From the NCBI GenBank assembly GCA_017416185.1, contig JAFQDF010000033.1, positions 62,001-126,000 on the forward strand: 64,000 nucleotides of DNA, read 5' to 3'. This DNA comes from Clostridia bacterium. Lineage in GTDB: Bacteria > Bacillota > Clostridia > Oscillospirales > CAG-272. Shown here one piece after another: positions 26,902 through 36,500 of this stretch. The notes under the pieces are model-generated. The model saw nothing but the letters and a program-made list of their open reading frames with translations, searched no databases and was not told where the DNA came from. Numbering within the stretch: position 1 is the stretch's first letter; each line of letters begins with the position of its first letter. The position numbers were made by a program, and so were the translations under genes.

Positions 26902-27615
26902 AATAAGTTCGTTAAATCATCACTTGTATACAGTATACCGCATAGAAACGAACTTTTCAAGAGGTTCAGCAATATTTTTATTTTTTCTTAAAATTTCAAA
27001 TTTACGGTATAGCCCTCAATCGGCGTTTTCGAGGTATCCAGATATGTCATTTCAAAAATGACCCGTTTTTAGGGGTAACAAGCATTGGCTCTTGGTACAT
27101 ATTTGCACTGCGAGCCCACTCAGGGGATACCCCTACAACCCCGTTTTGGGGATAGCAAGCATTGGCTCACGATATACAAAAGTTACTCTTAAAAAACTTT
27201 TTAGACATGCTTTCCATCCCCAAAAATCTTTCAGCCGTTTAATTTTGGTAATTAAATCGGATGAGAGTTGCCTGCGGCAATCGTTTGCTTCGCTCACTTC
27301 AAGGTGCTTTTTCGCAAAAATCACTCCCTACTTAGAAATTCTGCTAGGCGAAAAATCAAATATAACACAAAACAATTTTAAACAAAATCGCAGATTCTAA
27401 AATTGTTTTTAGAAGCAAAAAACAAACGTTCGCCACCGCTAAACACTGCTTTTACCACAAAAAATTCATCAATTATAGACCAAATTTTTTCATTATAAAA
27501 CAAAAACGGCAATCAAAATTGCTTTTGACTGCCGAAACTTAATTAGTGTATTAATTATTTAATGCATCATTCTTACGTTTTAATGGTAACGAAATGATGT
27601 TATTTGTTTAATAAT
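26902..27615. other. Non-coding gap with a 29-bp direct repeat
   Basis: No convincing gene is seen. Two copies of a near-identical unit containing CAAGCATTGGCTC lie at 27079-27091 and 27156-27168, 77 bp apart, each preceded by CCGTTTT and a G-run. Such DNA is often found beside mobilisation regions of transposons; here it may be an old oriT or iteron remnant. That is a guess from layout. Upstream of the recombinase gene no clear promoter was found. Confidence 0.4.
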
Positions 27616-27803
27616 TAGCCTTTTGTAATTTTCTGATTTACTAGTTTTCTAACCTCTTTTGGAATTGTCTTTCTGTTATTATTTATTGACTCAGAAATTA
27701 AATTTAAGAATTCATTTTCTGATTTGAACATCAAATTAGTTTTTTCTAATATGTATTCAATGTCAACCGGAACAGGTGCTCGTAAAACAGTTAAACTAAA
27801 AAT
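27616..27803 (-). pseudogene. 3' fragment of an unknown gene
   Basis: An open frame of 62 codons without a start codon or ribosome site, ending in IPKEVRKLVNQKITKG and TAA 27616-27618. The sequence looks protein-like (VDIEYILEKTNLMFKSENEF). A stop lies immediately upstream at 27804-27806. Probably the tail of a gene lost when the neighbouring transposon inserted or decayed. The family is not recognised. Confidence 0.35.
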
Positions 27804-27851
27804 TTAACTATTTTACGGCATCTGTCAGACTGGGTTGGCTAAACAAAAGTT

Positions 27852-27891
27852 AGCGATACTTGGTTTGATAACCGAGTATCGCTTCTTTTTT
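27852..27891 (+). terminator. Rho-independent terminator
   Basis: AGCGATACTTGGTT, loop TGAT, AACCGAGTATCGCT, then TCTTTTTT. A 14-bp stem with one mismatch. No plus-strand gene is left upstream of it, so its gene was probably lost. Confidence 0.75.
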
Positions 27892-27925
27892 CACCCGTAA
27901 AAACGCTTTTGTGGAGGTACATGTG

Positions 27926-28120
27926 ATGCATAAACTGAACTATACCCGTTGCGGTGATTACTATATTTCCGATATTCGCTTACCGGAGGAAACCAGATCC
28001 ATTGGTCGTTGGGGGCGTATGCACGGAGATTATATCAAGGAGAATACGCAGGCTGTACGGTCAACTTCAAGACCTACACCGATTCCATCTGGGACAAGAA
28101 GCAGAGAGAAACTCCCGTAA
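27926..28120 (+). pseudogene. Truncated TnpV-like transposon protein
   Basis: ATG 27926 with GGAGG eight bases upstream. The first 42 residues (LNYTRCGDYYISDIRLPEE, GRWGRMHGDYIKEN) match the start of TnpV proteins found beside serine recombinases in clostridial transposons. After that the frame breaks and continues as unrelated residues, because the DNA is fused to a recombinase fragment. Not functional. Confidence 0.65.
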
Positions 28121-28739
28121 AGAAACAGGCAATCTTCGAGGACACCCACGAAGCCATCATCGAAAAGGACATTTTCGAGAAAGTGCAAGTCATCCGTGAG
28201 TCTGTGTTGGAACGAATGGTGCTGGAACACATCCAGTTGGTCATAGGGTATATTCTCAGATACCGTCAGCATTTCATCTCCGTAATGTATCAACAGCTCC
28301 AGTAGGAGTCGGTAGAAAAACTGCAGACAAGCCACAAACAGCTTGAGCGCAACGAGCGCCAAATCTCTGAATTGAAAAGGCTGTTCGTTAAGATCTACGA
28401 GGATAATGTGAAGGGCAAACTGAATGACAAGCGATTTGAGACGATGAGCCAGAACTACGAAGCGGAACAGAAACAGCTTGAAGCAGAGGTTGCCGCTCTG
28501 CGGCAGGAGATTGAAGTACAGGAAAGACAGAACGAAAATATTGAACGGTTCATCCGACGGCAGACAAATACGTGGACATTGAGGAAATTGATCTATGTAT
28601 GCTGCGAGAGTTGATAAAGGCAATCTATGTGGAAGCACCCGACAAATCCAGCGGCAAGCACAGACAGAAGATCCACATCGAACATGACGGCATCGGCTTT
28701 ATCCCGTTGGAAGAACTTGCGAAAAAGGAAACAGCGTGA
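28042..28739 (+). pseudogene. Decayed serine recombinase (second transposon scar)
   Basis: Pieces of a large serine recombinase C-terminal half: NFKTYTDSIWDKKQRE and THEAIIEKDIFEKVQVIRE, then a deletion of the zinc-ribbon region, then VIGYILRYRQHFISVM, an in-frame TAG at 28303-28305, the coiled coil QLERNERQISELKRLFVKIY, a frameshift near 28560, and the end AIYVEAPDKSSGKHRQ ... IPLEELAKKETA with TGA 28737-28739. Together with the TnpV remnant it marks an older transposon insertion inside the island. Confidence 0.75.
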
Positions 28740-28858
28740 CCGAAGGCACGCCGTCCCTTGAAAACAGTCGTTTTCAAGCATTTTTCAAAATAACTGCTTT
28801 ACGAACCCCCGCCTATAAACTGGGGGCTTGTGCTTTTTGTTCACTTGTCAAATACAAA

Positions 28859-29671
28859 TCAATTCAAAATGAAATTTTCATCTGACAAAAGACCTTCAAT
28901 AACAACATCTACATCTTCTTGCATAGCTCTTAAGTATACATATTCTGAGTCCGTATAGAAATCAGAAGAAATGTCATGGGTTGTCACGCTGACGGCAATA
29001 TCCTTATAATATCCAAGCGGGGAAACATTTTCATTATCGCCAAAGACTATATCAAAAAGAGGAACCGAATTACAACTAAATTTCACACGGTTTTCCGATG
29101 TTTCAACCAGTATGGACTCCTTCCATTTAGTAGGATAGTACAATGCCACCAGGGAGCTCTTTATTTCAAATACACTTTCTTCCTCGGGCTCAATTATTTC
29201 GTCAAGCTCAAGGGTGTAATCTGCCATAAGATTCTCTATAATTACATCAATATCGCTCTGCATTTCAGCATATATCTCATAATCTTGCATTTCGTGTTCA
29301 AGGTCATAAGAGGTAATTTTTATAACAACATTTTCACTATCGGTTACCAACGTTCCTAAAAGAACTCCATTACCTTCAACAAACTCAAAATCGAAAAGAC
29401 TTACATCATCTGCAATGAACTTAACTATATATCCGTAATTATCAAATATTTCTGTCTTTACTTTACCTTCCCATTTCGCAGGGTATTTAAGATTGCAGTA
29501 ACGTGTCTCTACTGTATAAGTCTCAACATCAAGGTGGTTGTTGCGTGCAGTCGTTTCAGCCTCGTTTGTCACGGGATCGTCAACTGTGTTATCCGGTCTT
29601 ACAGACCTACATGAAATACAACAGAAAAGTACCGCAATCAGGCAAATTGTGAATATTACAATTCTTTTCAT
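28859..29671 (-). CDS. Lipoprotein with two tandem copies of a small domain
   Basis: 270 residues with a lipobox signal (CLIAVLFCCISC). The mature part holds two repeats of about 95 residues, each with a Y/P-x-K-W strand (LKYPAKWEGKV and LYYPTKWKESI), a middle LFDFEF/LFDIVF strand and an end D-V-I-I-E-N-L/D-V-V-I-E-G-L helix. The family is unknown to me. A single-domain relative lies at 57550-58059 outside the island. Last gene of the polysaccharide operon, starting 2 bp after the flippase stop. It may act at the membrane in export or sensing. A C/G-rich hairpin at about 28806-28825 could terminate the operon. Confidence 0.75.
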   Translation of the reverse strand: MKRIVIFTICLIAVLFCCISCRSVRPDNTVDDPVTNEAETTARNNHLDVETYTVETRYCNLKYPAKWEGKVKTEIFDNYGYIVKFIADDVSLFDFEFVEGNGVLLGTLVTDSENVVIKITSYDLEHEMQDYEIYAEMQSDIDVIIENLMADYTLELDEIIEPEEESVFEIKSSLVALYYPTKWKESILVETSENRVKFSCNSVPLFDIVFGDNENVSPLGYYKDIAVSVTTHDISSDFYTDSEYVYLRAMQEDVDVVIEGLLSDENFILN

Positions 29672-29672
29672 T

Positions 29673-31220
29673 TCATTTTCCTCTTTTCATCTTTGTTTTT
29701 AAATATTTTAGTATATATACAAACTCTTTAGGATTTACAACAGATTGAACAATCATATAAAAGGCAACTATGACGACACTTATCCAGCATCCGTGAAGTA
29801 TAAAACTGAAATAATCATCTATAGGGAGCGAAATTTTACTGAATATCACAGCTACCACCGCAAACAGTACGGCGTTAATCAACATAACAGAAAACGTTTT
29901 GAAAGAGTTACGATGGAGTATCCGCTTATTTGCATATATATTCATTTCGATAGTTCTGTACAAGAGAGCCACTATAGTGCCAATAAGAACACCGTAAATA
30001 CCGCCTATATTACCCATGAAGGATTTAAGAACCAGCAGTAAAATCACAGACGCCCCCATATTGATAACCGTTTCTGTCACTGTTTGAGCTCGTGTCTTTT
30101 TGAAATGTCCTGCCACTTCTATGGTACGCATCATAGCTTCCCTGCCCACCATAAGAAATTCCATTATGATATACACTAGTGGCAATAGCGGAAAGATATA
30201 ATTCATATCCATACCATCTGTATATATCTTCAGAAAAGGAAGGATAAGAATATAAGTAACCGTATACAAACCAAAGGATATAGCCGAATAATATACGTTA
30301 AATACGTCTATCATATTGCAATATCTGGGTTTATTCTCATCTGTTTCTGAATTGAACTGCTGGCCGAATATAAAATTGACGCTTACCCCCACCTCAGAAA
30401 CCACGCTGGTGACCATATTTACCACCATCTTGTACATACTGTATATGCTGACCGTTTTAAGATCACAAAATATAGTTAGCAAAACAACATCTACATTCTG
30501 GAATACTACCGAGGCTACACGGTGTATCATAACCGAACCTTTTTGTTCTGTACACGAAAAATCCGGTTTAGCTCTGAACGATAACCAAGGATATTTTCTT
30601 TTGGCAACAAGAAAATACACTCCGGTAGATACCATATTAATTCCAAAGAAGGACAGCTCGACAAGTATGATGTTAACACCTATATATATAAGACATATCT
30701 TAATAAAAGAAGATACTATATAGGAAACCATGGTGATGACCGATACGACATACTGGTCACCCTCTGCACTTATAATCAGCTTCAGCTTTGCAAGATAAAA
30801 GAAGTTAATACCCGTAAGTGCACCCGAAACGACAATATAACAAAATACCTCTATAGAGCTAATAGCCTCAACTTCAACGAAGAGTGAGTATACTATGCCT
30901 AATACCGCAAGCGATACAAAATACAGAATACCTATTCTGTTATAATACGATGATGCTGCCGATAGATAGGAATTTGTTGTGCTACGATCTCCTGTAGCAA
31001 CAGGCTTATATAACGACTGCAAGGTGGATGCGCCAACTCCGGCCTCAAGTAACGCTATATATGTAAATATCTGTCTGACCGAGCTCTGTAGTCCATTCAC
31101 CTCAGAACCGTAGCTTGTTATAAACAGTCTGGGGAGCAATAGTCCTACAACAATAACAACAAGCTTGTATATTATCGCCGTACTGAAATTAATTATGCTT
31201 TTTTTGCTTTTCGATTTCAT
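29673..31220 (-). CDS. Polysaccharide flippase (Wzx/MOP superfamily)
   Basis: 515 residues with about 14 hydrophobic helices and the typical start NFSTAIIYKLVVIVVGLLLPRLFI, GSEVNGLQSSVRQIF. Flippases of this group move undecaprenyl-linked repeat units across the membrane for Wzy-type polymerisation. A 4-bp overlap (ATGA) with the upstream glycosyltransferase shows coupled translation. Together with the Wzy-like protein at 40170 and the priming transferase at 45091, it completes a Wzx/Wzy pathway inside the island. Confidence 0.9.
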   Translation of the reverse strand: MKSKSKKSIINFSTAIIYKLVVIVVGLLLPRLFITSYGSEVNGLQSSVRQIFTYIALLEAGVGASTLQSLYKPVATGDRSTTNSYLSAASSYYNRIGILYFVSLAVLGIVYSLFVEVEAISSIEVFCYIVVSGALTGINFFYLAKLKLIISAEGDQYVVSVITMVSYIVSSFIKICLIYIGVNIILVELSFFGINMVSTGVYFLVAKRKYPWLSFRAKPDFSCTEQKGSVMIHRVASVVFQNVDVVLLTIFCDLKTVSIYSMYKMVVNMVTSVVSEVGVSVNFIFGQQFNSETDENKPRYCNMIDVFNVYYSAISFGLYTVTYILILPFLKIYTDGMDMNYIFPLLPLVYIIMEFLMVGREAMMRTIEVAGHFKKTRAQTVTETVINMGASVILLLVLKSFMGNIGGIYGVLIGTIVALLYRTIEMNIYANKRILHRNSFKTFSVMLINAVLFAVVAVIFSKISLPIDDYFSFILHGCWISVVIVAFYMIVQSVVNPKEFVYILKYLKTKMKRGK

Positions 31221-32401
31221 TTTATCATCACATCAATCAATTGATTATAAGAGCGTTCGTTGTCGTAAATGTATCCCGAACAATTCTTCTTTAGTTGCTC
31301 AAGCATATTTCTGTCTTCAAAAAGACAGGATAGCTTTTCGAATATACTTTCTACACTTTGTTCAGCAATAAGACCGTTATAATTATCCACTATTATCTCC
31401 TCTACAGCCGGATATCTCGTAGTAACTATAGGTACGCCAAGTATCAGCCCCTCTCCTACCACCATAGGAAACGCTTCGGTAAAAGTTGGAAATATACACA
31501 TATCTGCTTGAACTAAAATATTATAGGGGTTGCTCTGTTGACCGACAAAAGTGAAGTGATCGGATAAGGACAAGCTATCGATTTTCTGCTTTAACGATTC
31601 CATATCAGGTCCATCGCCGACCAAATACCAGTGAAACTGTCCCTTATAAGAATCCTTCAGCATTTTGCATATGTAAGGAATTCTTCCGGTACCCTTGATA
31701 TCATTTTCAATACGAGATACCGTTACGATATTTATAACACTTTTATCAAATTCAAAATCGCATGGAATCCGTGATTTTTGGATTATACTATCATTGTCAA
31801 AAACATTATATACCGTAATTGCATTGTTGGTCAAATCATTATGTTTATTTATAAATCCCTGCTTTACAGCATTTGAAACGTAGGCGATAGCATCAAAATC
31901 ATGCATATATCTGTACCATGTAGATATATCGCCCATAAAATTTATGTCACCGTGTACAAACCCTACTTTTTTTGTCGCCTCAACACAGTTCAATACAAAA
32001 TGGTAACAGGGAGCACACTGACGATATGCAATTGCCATATCATAGCCGGAAAATCTTATTTTTTTGCCAAAAAGTAATCTTATCCATTTCGATTTGGTAT
32101 TTATAAGCTTTTTTATAAACCCAAGACATAAAAGCAAAAACTTTGCCAAAGGGCGGTTTTCGCTATCTATCATCTGTTTATTAAGATTCCACAACCTGTC
32201 CTTGCCTTTAAGCTGTAATATGTTGACCTGTTCTCCAAGATCCGGTTCGTTTGATGCCCGGAGACTGCTCATAACAAGAACATCAACGAAATTTCCATGC
32301 TCCGTCAGACAATTACATAGGTTTATGGCAGCGGTGGTTACACCACCCACATTCAAATCCGTAAGTACTATTAGGTATCTTTTTTTCATGCTCTTGGCCA
32401 T
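31217..32401 (-). CDS. Glycosyltransferase family 4
   Basis: 394 residues, GT-B fold. The N-terminal half has VLTDLNVGGVTTAAINLCNCL. The C-terminal half has VSRIENDIKGTGRIPYIC and the donor-site pattern FPTFTEAFPMVVGEGLILG with the E-x7-E spacing. It adds a sugar to the lipid-linked repeat unit on the inner face of the membrane; donor and acceptor are unknown. Between GT2 (6-bp gap) and flippase (4-bp overlap). Ribosome-site support for the exact start is weak. Confidence 0.88.
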   Translation of the reverse strand: MAKSMKKRYLIVLTDLNVGGVTTAAINLCNCLTEHGNFVDVLVMSSLRASNEPDLGEQVNILQLKGKDRLWNLNKQMIDSENRPLAKFLLLCLGFIKKLINTKSKWIRLLFGKKIRFSGYDMAIAYRQCAPCYHFVLNCVEATKKVGFVHGDINFMGDISTWYRYMHDFDAIAYVSNAVKQGFINKHNDLTNNAITVYNVFDNDSIIQKSRIPCDFEFDKSVINIVTVSRIENDIKGTGRIPYICKMLKDSYKGQFHWYLVGDGPDMESLKQKIDSLSLSDHFTFVGQQSNPYNILVQADMCIFPTFTEAFPMVVGEGLILGVPIVTTRYPAVEEIIVDNYNGLIAEQSVESIFEKLSCLFEDRNMLEQLKKNCSGYIYDNERSYNQLIDVMIK

Positions 32402-32407
32402 ATAGAT

Positions 32408-33376
32408 TTATTGGTGCTTATTACGCTTACGTTCCATATATCTTGAAACAATTTTAGGCGCCACCGAAACAGCTATCATAAGTAATTTCTCTTTTCGTGT
32501 CAAATAAGAATTACATATTCCGGTTTTTAAGTTTTTTCGAACATATTTTAAAGCTTTTAAATAAATTTCATCAGATTTACGGTCATATCTGAAAGGACAT
32601 CTGGTAAGAAATCCTATATGTTGACGTATTTCAAATCGCTGTGCTTCTTCGAAACAATTTGGAAAGTTATCCTCAACAAAACGACGCACGATAGAAGAAT
32701 TATCTACCATATCATGCACTGCCTTTCCAAAGATATTACTAATACTTCCTTTTCTGATGAAATATTCATATCCTATAGTGTCCGTATAAACAACGTCATC
32801 AATGTTTTCGATAATGGATACCATAAATAATAAATCTTCATTTAGTTTTCCCTCATCAAAGCGTTTGTCCGCTATAACCGCCCGCGGGTACAAACGAGTA
32901 CAAACCGATCCCCCATCTTTATTCAAAAGAATGTTTTTAAGCATTTGTTCCTGTGAAACGGTTTTTTTAGAAGATACATCCTTATATATGAGGTTTCCAA
33001 GTTCATCCTTGGCAATAAGACCGGTTTTTATGATAGTACGATAACCTTTACGCAAAGCAACCATCTCCTCATACATGGTTTCACTTATCCGATCGTCACT
33101 ATCCACAAAGCCGATATATTCTCCTTTACAATGATCCAAGCCTGCATTGCGCGCGCTACTTAACCCCCCATTGGGTTTGTGTATTACGCAAACTCGGGGA
33201 TCCTTTGCCGCATACATATCACATAATTCCGGACATCTGTCAGGTGAACCGTCATTTACCAAAATCACCTCAATATTGGTGTATGTTTGGTTCAGAATCG
33301 AATTTACACAATCTTCCAAATAGTCCTCAACTTTATATATAGGAACTATAATACTTATTAAAACATTTTCATCCAT
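32408..33376 (-). CDS. Glycosyltransferase family 2
   Basis: 322 residues. GT-A signature: SIIVPIYKVEDYLEDCVNSI, VILVNDGSPDRCPELC, GGLSSARNAGLD and the DxD motif FVDSDDRIS. It transfers an activated sugar in repeat-unit assembly. Its 126-bp upstream gap holds the structured RNA element described at 33429-33486, so expression of this gene and the two after it may be set separately from the surface-protein gene upstream. Confidence 0.92.
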   Translation of the reverse strand: MDENVLISIIVPIYKVEDYLEDCVNSILNQTYTNIEVILVNDGSPDRCPELCDMYAAKDPRVCVIHKPNGGLSSARNAGLDHCKGEYIGFVDSDDRISETMYEEMVALRKGYRTIIKTGLIAKDELGNLIYKDVSSKKTVSQEQMLKNILLNKDGGSVCTRLYPRAVIADKRFDEGKLNEDLLFMVSIIENIDDVVYTDTIGYEYFIRKGSISNIFGKAVHDMVDNSSIVRRFVEDNFPNCFEEAQRFEIRQHIGFLTRCPFRYDRKSDEIYLKALKYVRKNLKTGICNSYLTRKEKLLMIAVSVAPKIVSRYMERKRNKHQ

Positions 33377-33428
33377 AAACTCACCTGCATATTGTTGTAT
33401 ATATCAGTATTAGCCATATAAATGTTGC

Positions 33429-33486
33429 CCGTCACACACCACGAGGCGGTTCTGATATCAGTGTGACCCCCCTGCAAAAGCAGGGG
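33429..33486 (-). ncRNA. Structured RNA element between surface-protein and glycosyltransferase genes (copy in the island)
   Basis: On the minus strand: a hairpin CCCCTGC-tttt-GCAGGGG, then a hairpin with arms GTCACAC and GTGTGAC enclosing about 23 nt with GAACCGCCTCGTGG, then CGGGCAAC. The second locus has the same order at 62856-62910, with arms GCCGCAC and GTGCGGC, so two stem pairs changed on both sides. This covariation supports a folded RNA. The role could be termination control, antitermination or mRNA processing. Not a family I can name. Confidence 0.6.
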
Positions 33487-33502
33487 TTGAAAAGACAGTT
33501 AA

Positions 33503-36500
33503 TTATTTTTCGATAATCATCTTACCGTCTTCATCAAATTCGAAATATGCCTGAGGAACAGGGGTGCCGTCTGCAAAGGTAAGACCGTTGGTCTTATTTA
33601 CATACTTGCGAACATCCTTGATGATCTTTGCATTGTCGTTTACATAGTAGAAGTTGCCCTCGTGCTCTACCAGTCCGTAATAGTTACCTACCATTACACC
33701 GTTGATGTAGTAATGATCGCCTACAAGACCGTTGAGTACGGGAGTATCAGGGGTATCGGGCTCGTCTGCCTCGATAACCATCTTACCGTCAGCATCGAAA
33801 TCATAGTATGCCTGAGGAACGGGAGTGCCGTCTGCAAAGGTAAGACCGTTGGTCTTATTTACATATTTACGTATGTTCTTAATTATCTTACCGCCATCAT
33901 TTACGTAGTAGAAATCGCCTTCATGCTCTACGAGGCCGTAGTATGCACCAACTCGTACACCGTCAATATAATAGTAATCACCTACGAGACCGTTTCTGGT
34001 TGCGGTAACACCGTCCTTATAGTAGTTTTCTACTCCAAATGCATCTGTATAAAGACCTGAATAAAGAACCTTACCGGTTTCATCTACAACATAAGATACG
34101 CCGTCAATTTCATAACTGTCTACAGCCGTAGATATATTTCCAAGCTCGAAATAATACAGAACACCGTCAACGGTTTGAAGTGCTTTATCAACCATCTTTC
34201 CATCTGCGCCAAATGTATATGTACCAGCGGGAAGATCACAATAAACTATATCACAATTTCTTGTTGTGTTGCTAACAGCGCAACGATAGTTGCCGGATGT
34301 GAAGTAATAATAAGCACCGTCGATCTTACGCAAGCCAACAGAGGAAAGTCCATCAACAACGTAGTAAAGCTTACCGTCCACGGTAAATGGACCATCCTGA
34401 GTGTAAGTGCTGATCATAGCGCCATCGGTGCCGAAATCATACCACTCGTACTGTTCATTGTTATCATCGTCGACAAAACGGATACCCTTGTAGCAGTAAC
34501 CATCAACAGGGAAACAATACTGTTTGCCGTCAATTTCATACCAACGAGCAGCACCATATCTACCTGTATAATATGTAGGACCGTAATAGTATCTGGAGCC
34601 GGAAGAGGTATGATACCACTGACCGGAGATAAGCTTACCGGTTGCCTCGAACTCAAACGTTACGTAGCCGTTGTTATAAGTAGCAACATTAGCATAAGTG
34701 GTTGTATCAAAATAGTACCACTCATCCTCGATGAGCTGCCAACCTGAAACCAAATTGCCGGCTACAACGTAGTATGATGTGTCACCGAAGGTAACAAGAC
34801 CGTTCTTGGTATATGTAGCACCGCATGCACAAGCAAGCACACCTTCAACTACTGTATAAATATGACCTGTTGCAGGAACGGTAGTACCCCAATCGATTAC
34901 GGAGCCACAGCCGTTATGTGTATCGCATTCAGCACCGAGATTTTCAACGGAACCGCATGCACAAGCTGTACAGAATACACGATTTGCATATCCGGTTTCA
35001 GTACATGTAGGAGCCTTGCTCTCTGCTTCGCCGGGAGTACAGATATGGAAGCTCCATTTGTTCTGTCTGTTAGCGTTAGTATAGTAACGGTTCATTTCTG
35101 TCTGAAGCACAGTTTCGTTTGCAGAGAAGGTTTCGGTTGTGCCATCAGTATAGGTAACGACACCTGCTTCAGCACCAACAACCAAACGGTAATCTCTGGT
35201 ACCGTCAGAATACCACATGGCGTGGGGGGTAAGAATATAATATTTGTCCTGTTTAGCAGGATCGTTGGAGATATAGTCCTTACGAATACCGCTGTCATCC
35301 ATCCAACCCTTTGCCATCCAGATGCGAACGGGAAGCTTAGCAAGAACAGTAGTATCAGCAATTTCTGTACCTGTGCGGGTAAATGTAATTACTGCATCGT
35401 TATGATTGTTGATATAATATTCAGCCTCAAAACCGTATGCAACCTCCATACCTTCGAGTTCCCAATCGTTGACATAGTCAAGATTAATGGTGGTGGTTAC
35501 GGAATCTACGTCTGCAAGGTTATCAGCAACCAAGTTAAGCCAGTAAATAGAGCCTGTAGGAATTAAGCCGGTTGCAGCGGGTACTTCAAGGCGAACCGCA
35601 CTCTTATCTGTATTAACAACAAGCTTGCGAACGATGTTACCAACGTTACCCTGGTTGTCGCTGATTTCCATAACGAGGGTATGAACACCGTCATTCAAAT
35701 ACAGGTCGGAAACTGCGATAGTTCCGTTGACAGCTGTGAAAATCGCCGCTGTGCTTTGTACGCCGTCAACATACAGTTTTACAGAATTACGATTCAAACC
35801 AGTAGCATTGGTCTTTGTTGTGTTCTCGTATGCCTGTGCCATCAAATCGATGGTATTAGTGGTAATTGTCTGACCGTCAACCTCTACGCCATTCGTATAA
35901 TCATCAGCAATTGTCATACTGGTGAAGTAGGGGTTCTCGCGGTCAATAGTAGCATCAGAATAGTCAACTGTAATGTCGTCTATATAGTAAGTAACATCCT
36001 GATAATAATTGTAACTTCCTGTACCGGCTGTATAATGGCTGTTGATCTGAATATATTCGAAAGTCGAATAGGTATCCAGTACGTCCCAGCTAAAATAGTA
36101 CCATCCACCATTATCAATTCCAGTATTGGATGCCAGATAAGCTGTCAATTGGTGGTCCACGCGAGCACTGCCACCGTCAGTTGTTCTGAAACCGGCATTA
36201 ACATTCATAGATGCAGTAACCAGTTCAGCAGGAATATACATCCAGAAACCAATCTTTGTTGCGTCTGTAAGATCAAGGGATTCAGGAAGGAAGAGATCCA
36301 TCTGACCGTGGCAGGATGCGGTAACGTTGGTCCAATCTATATCTACACCCATAGCATAGTTGCCATTTCTGACCATACCGCTATCACGGTCCACCAAATA
36401 TACCTGTGCAGGGATATCCATACCAACGGGAGTATAGTTCTTCTTTCCAAAGAATCTGTACGCAAAATGACCGTTTGCACGTGTATCGCGGATGAACCAT

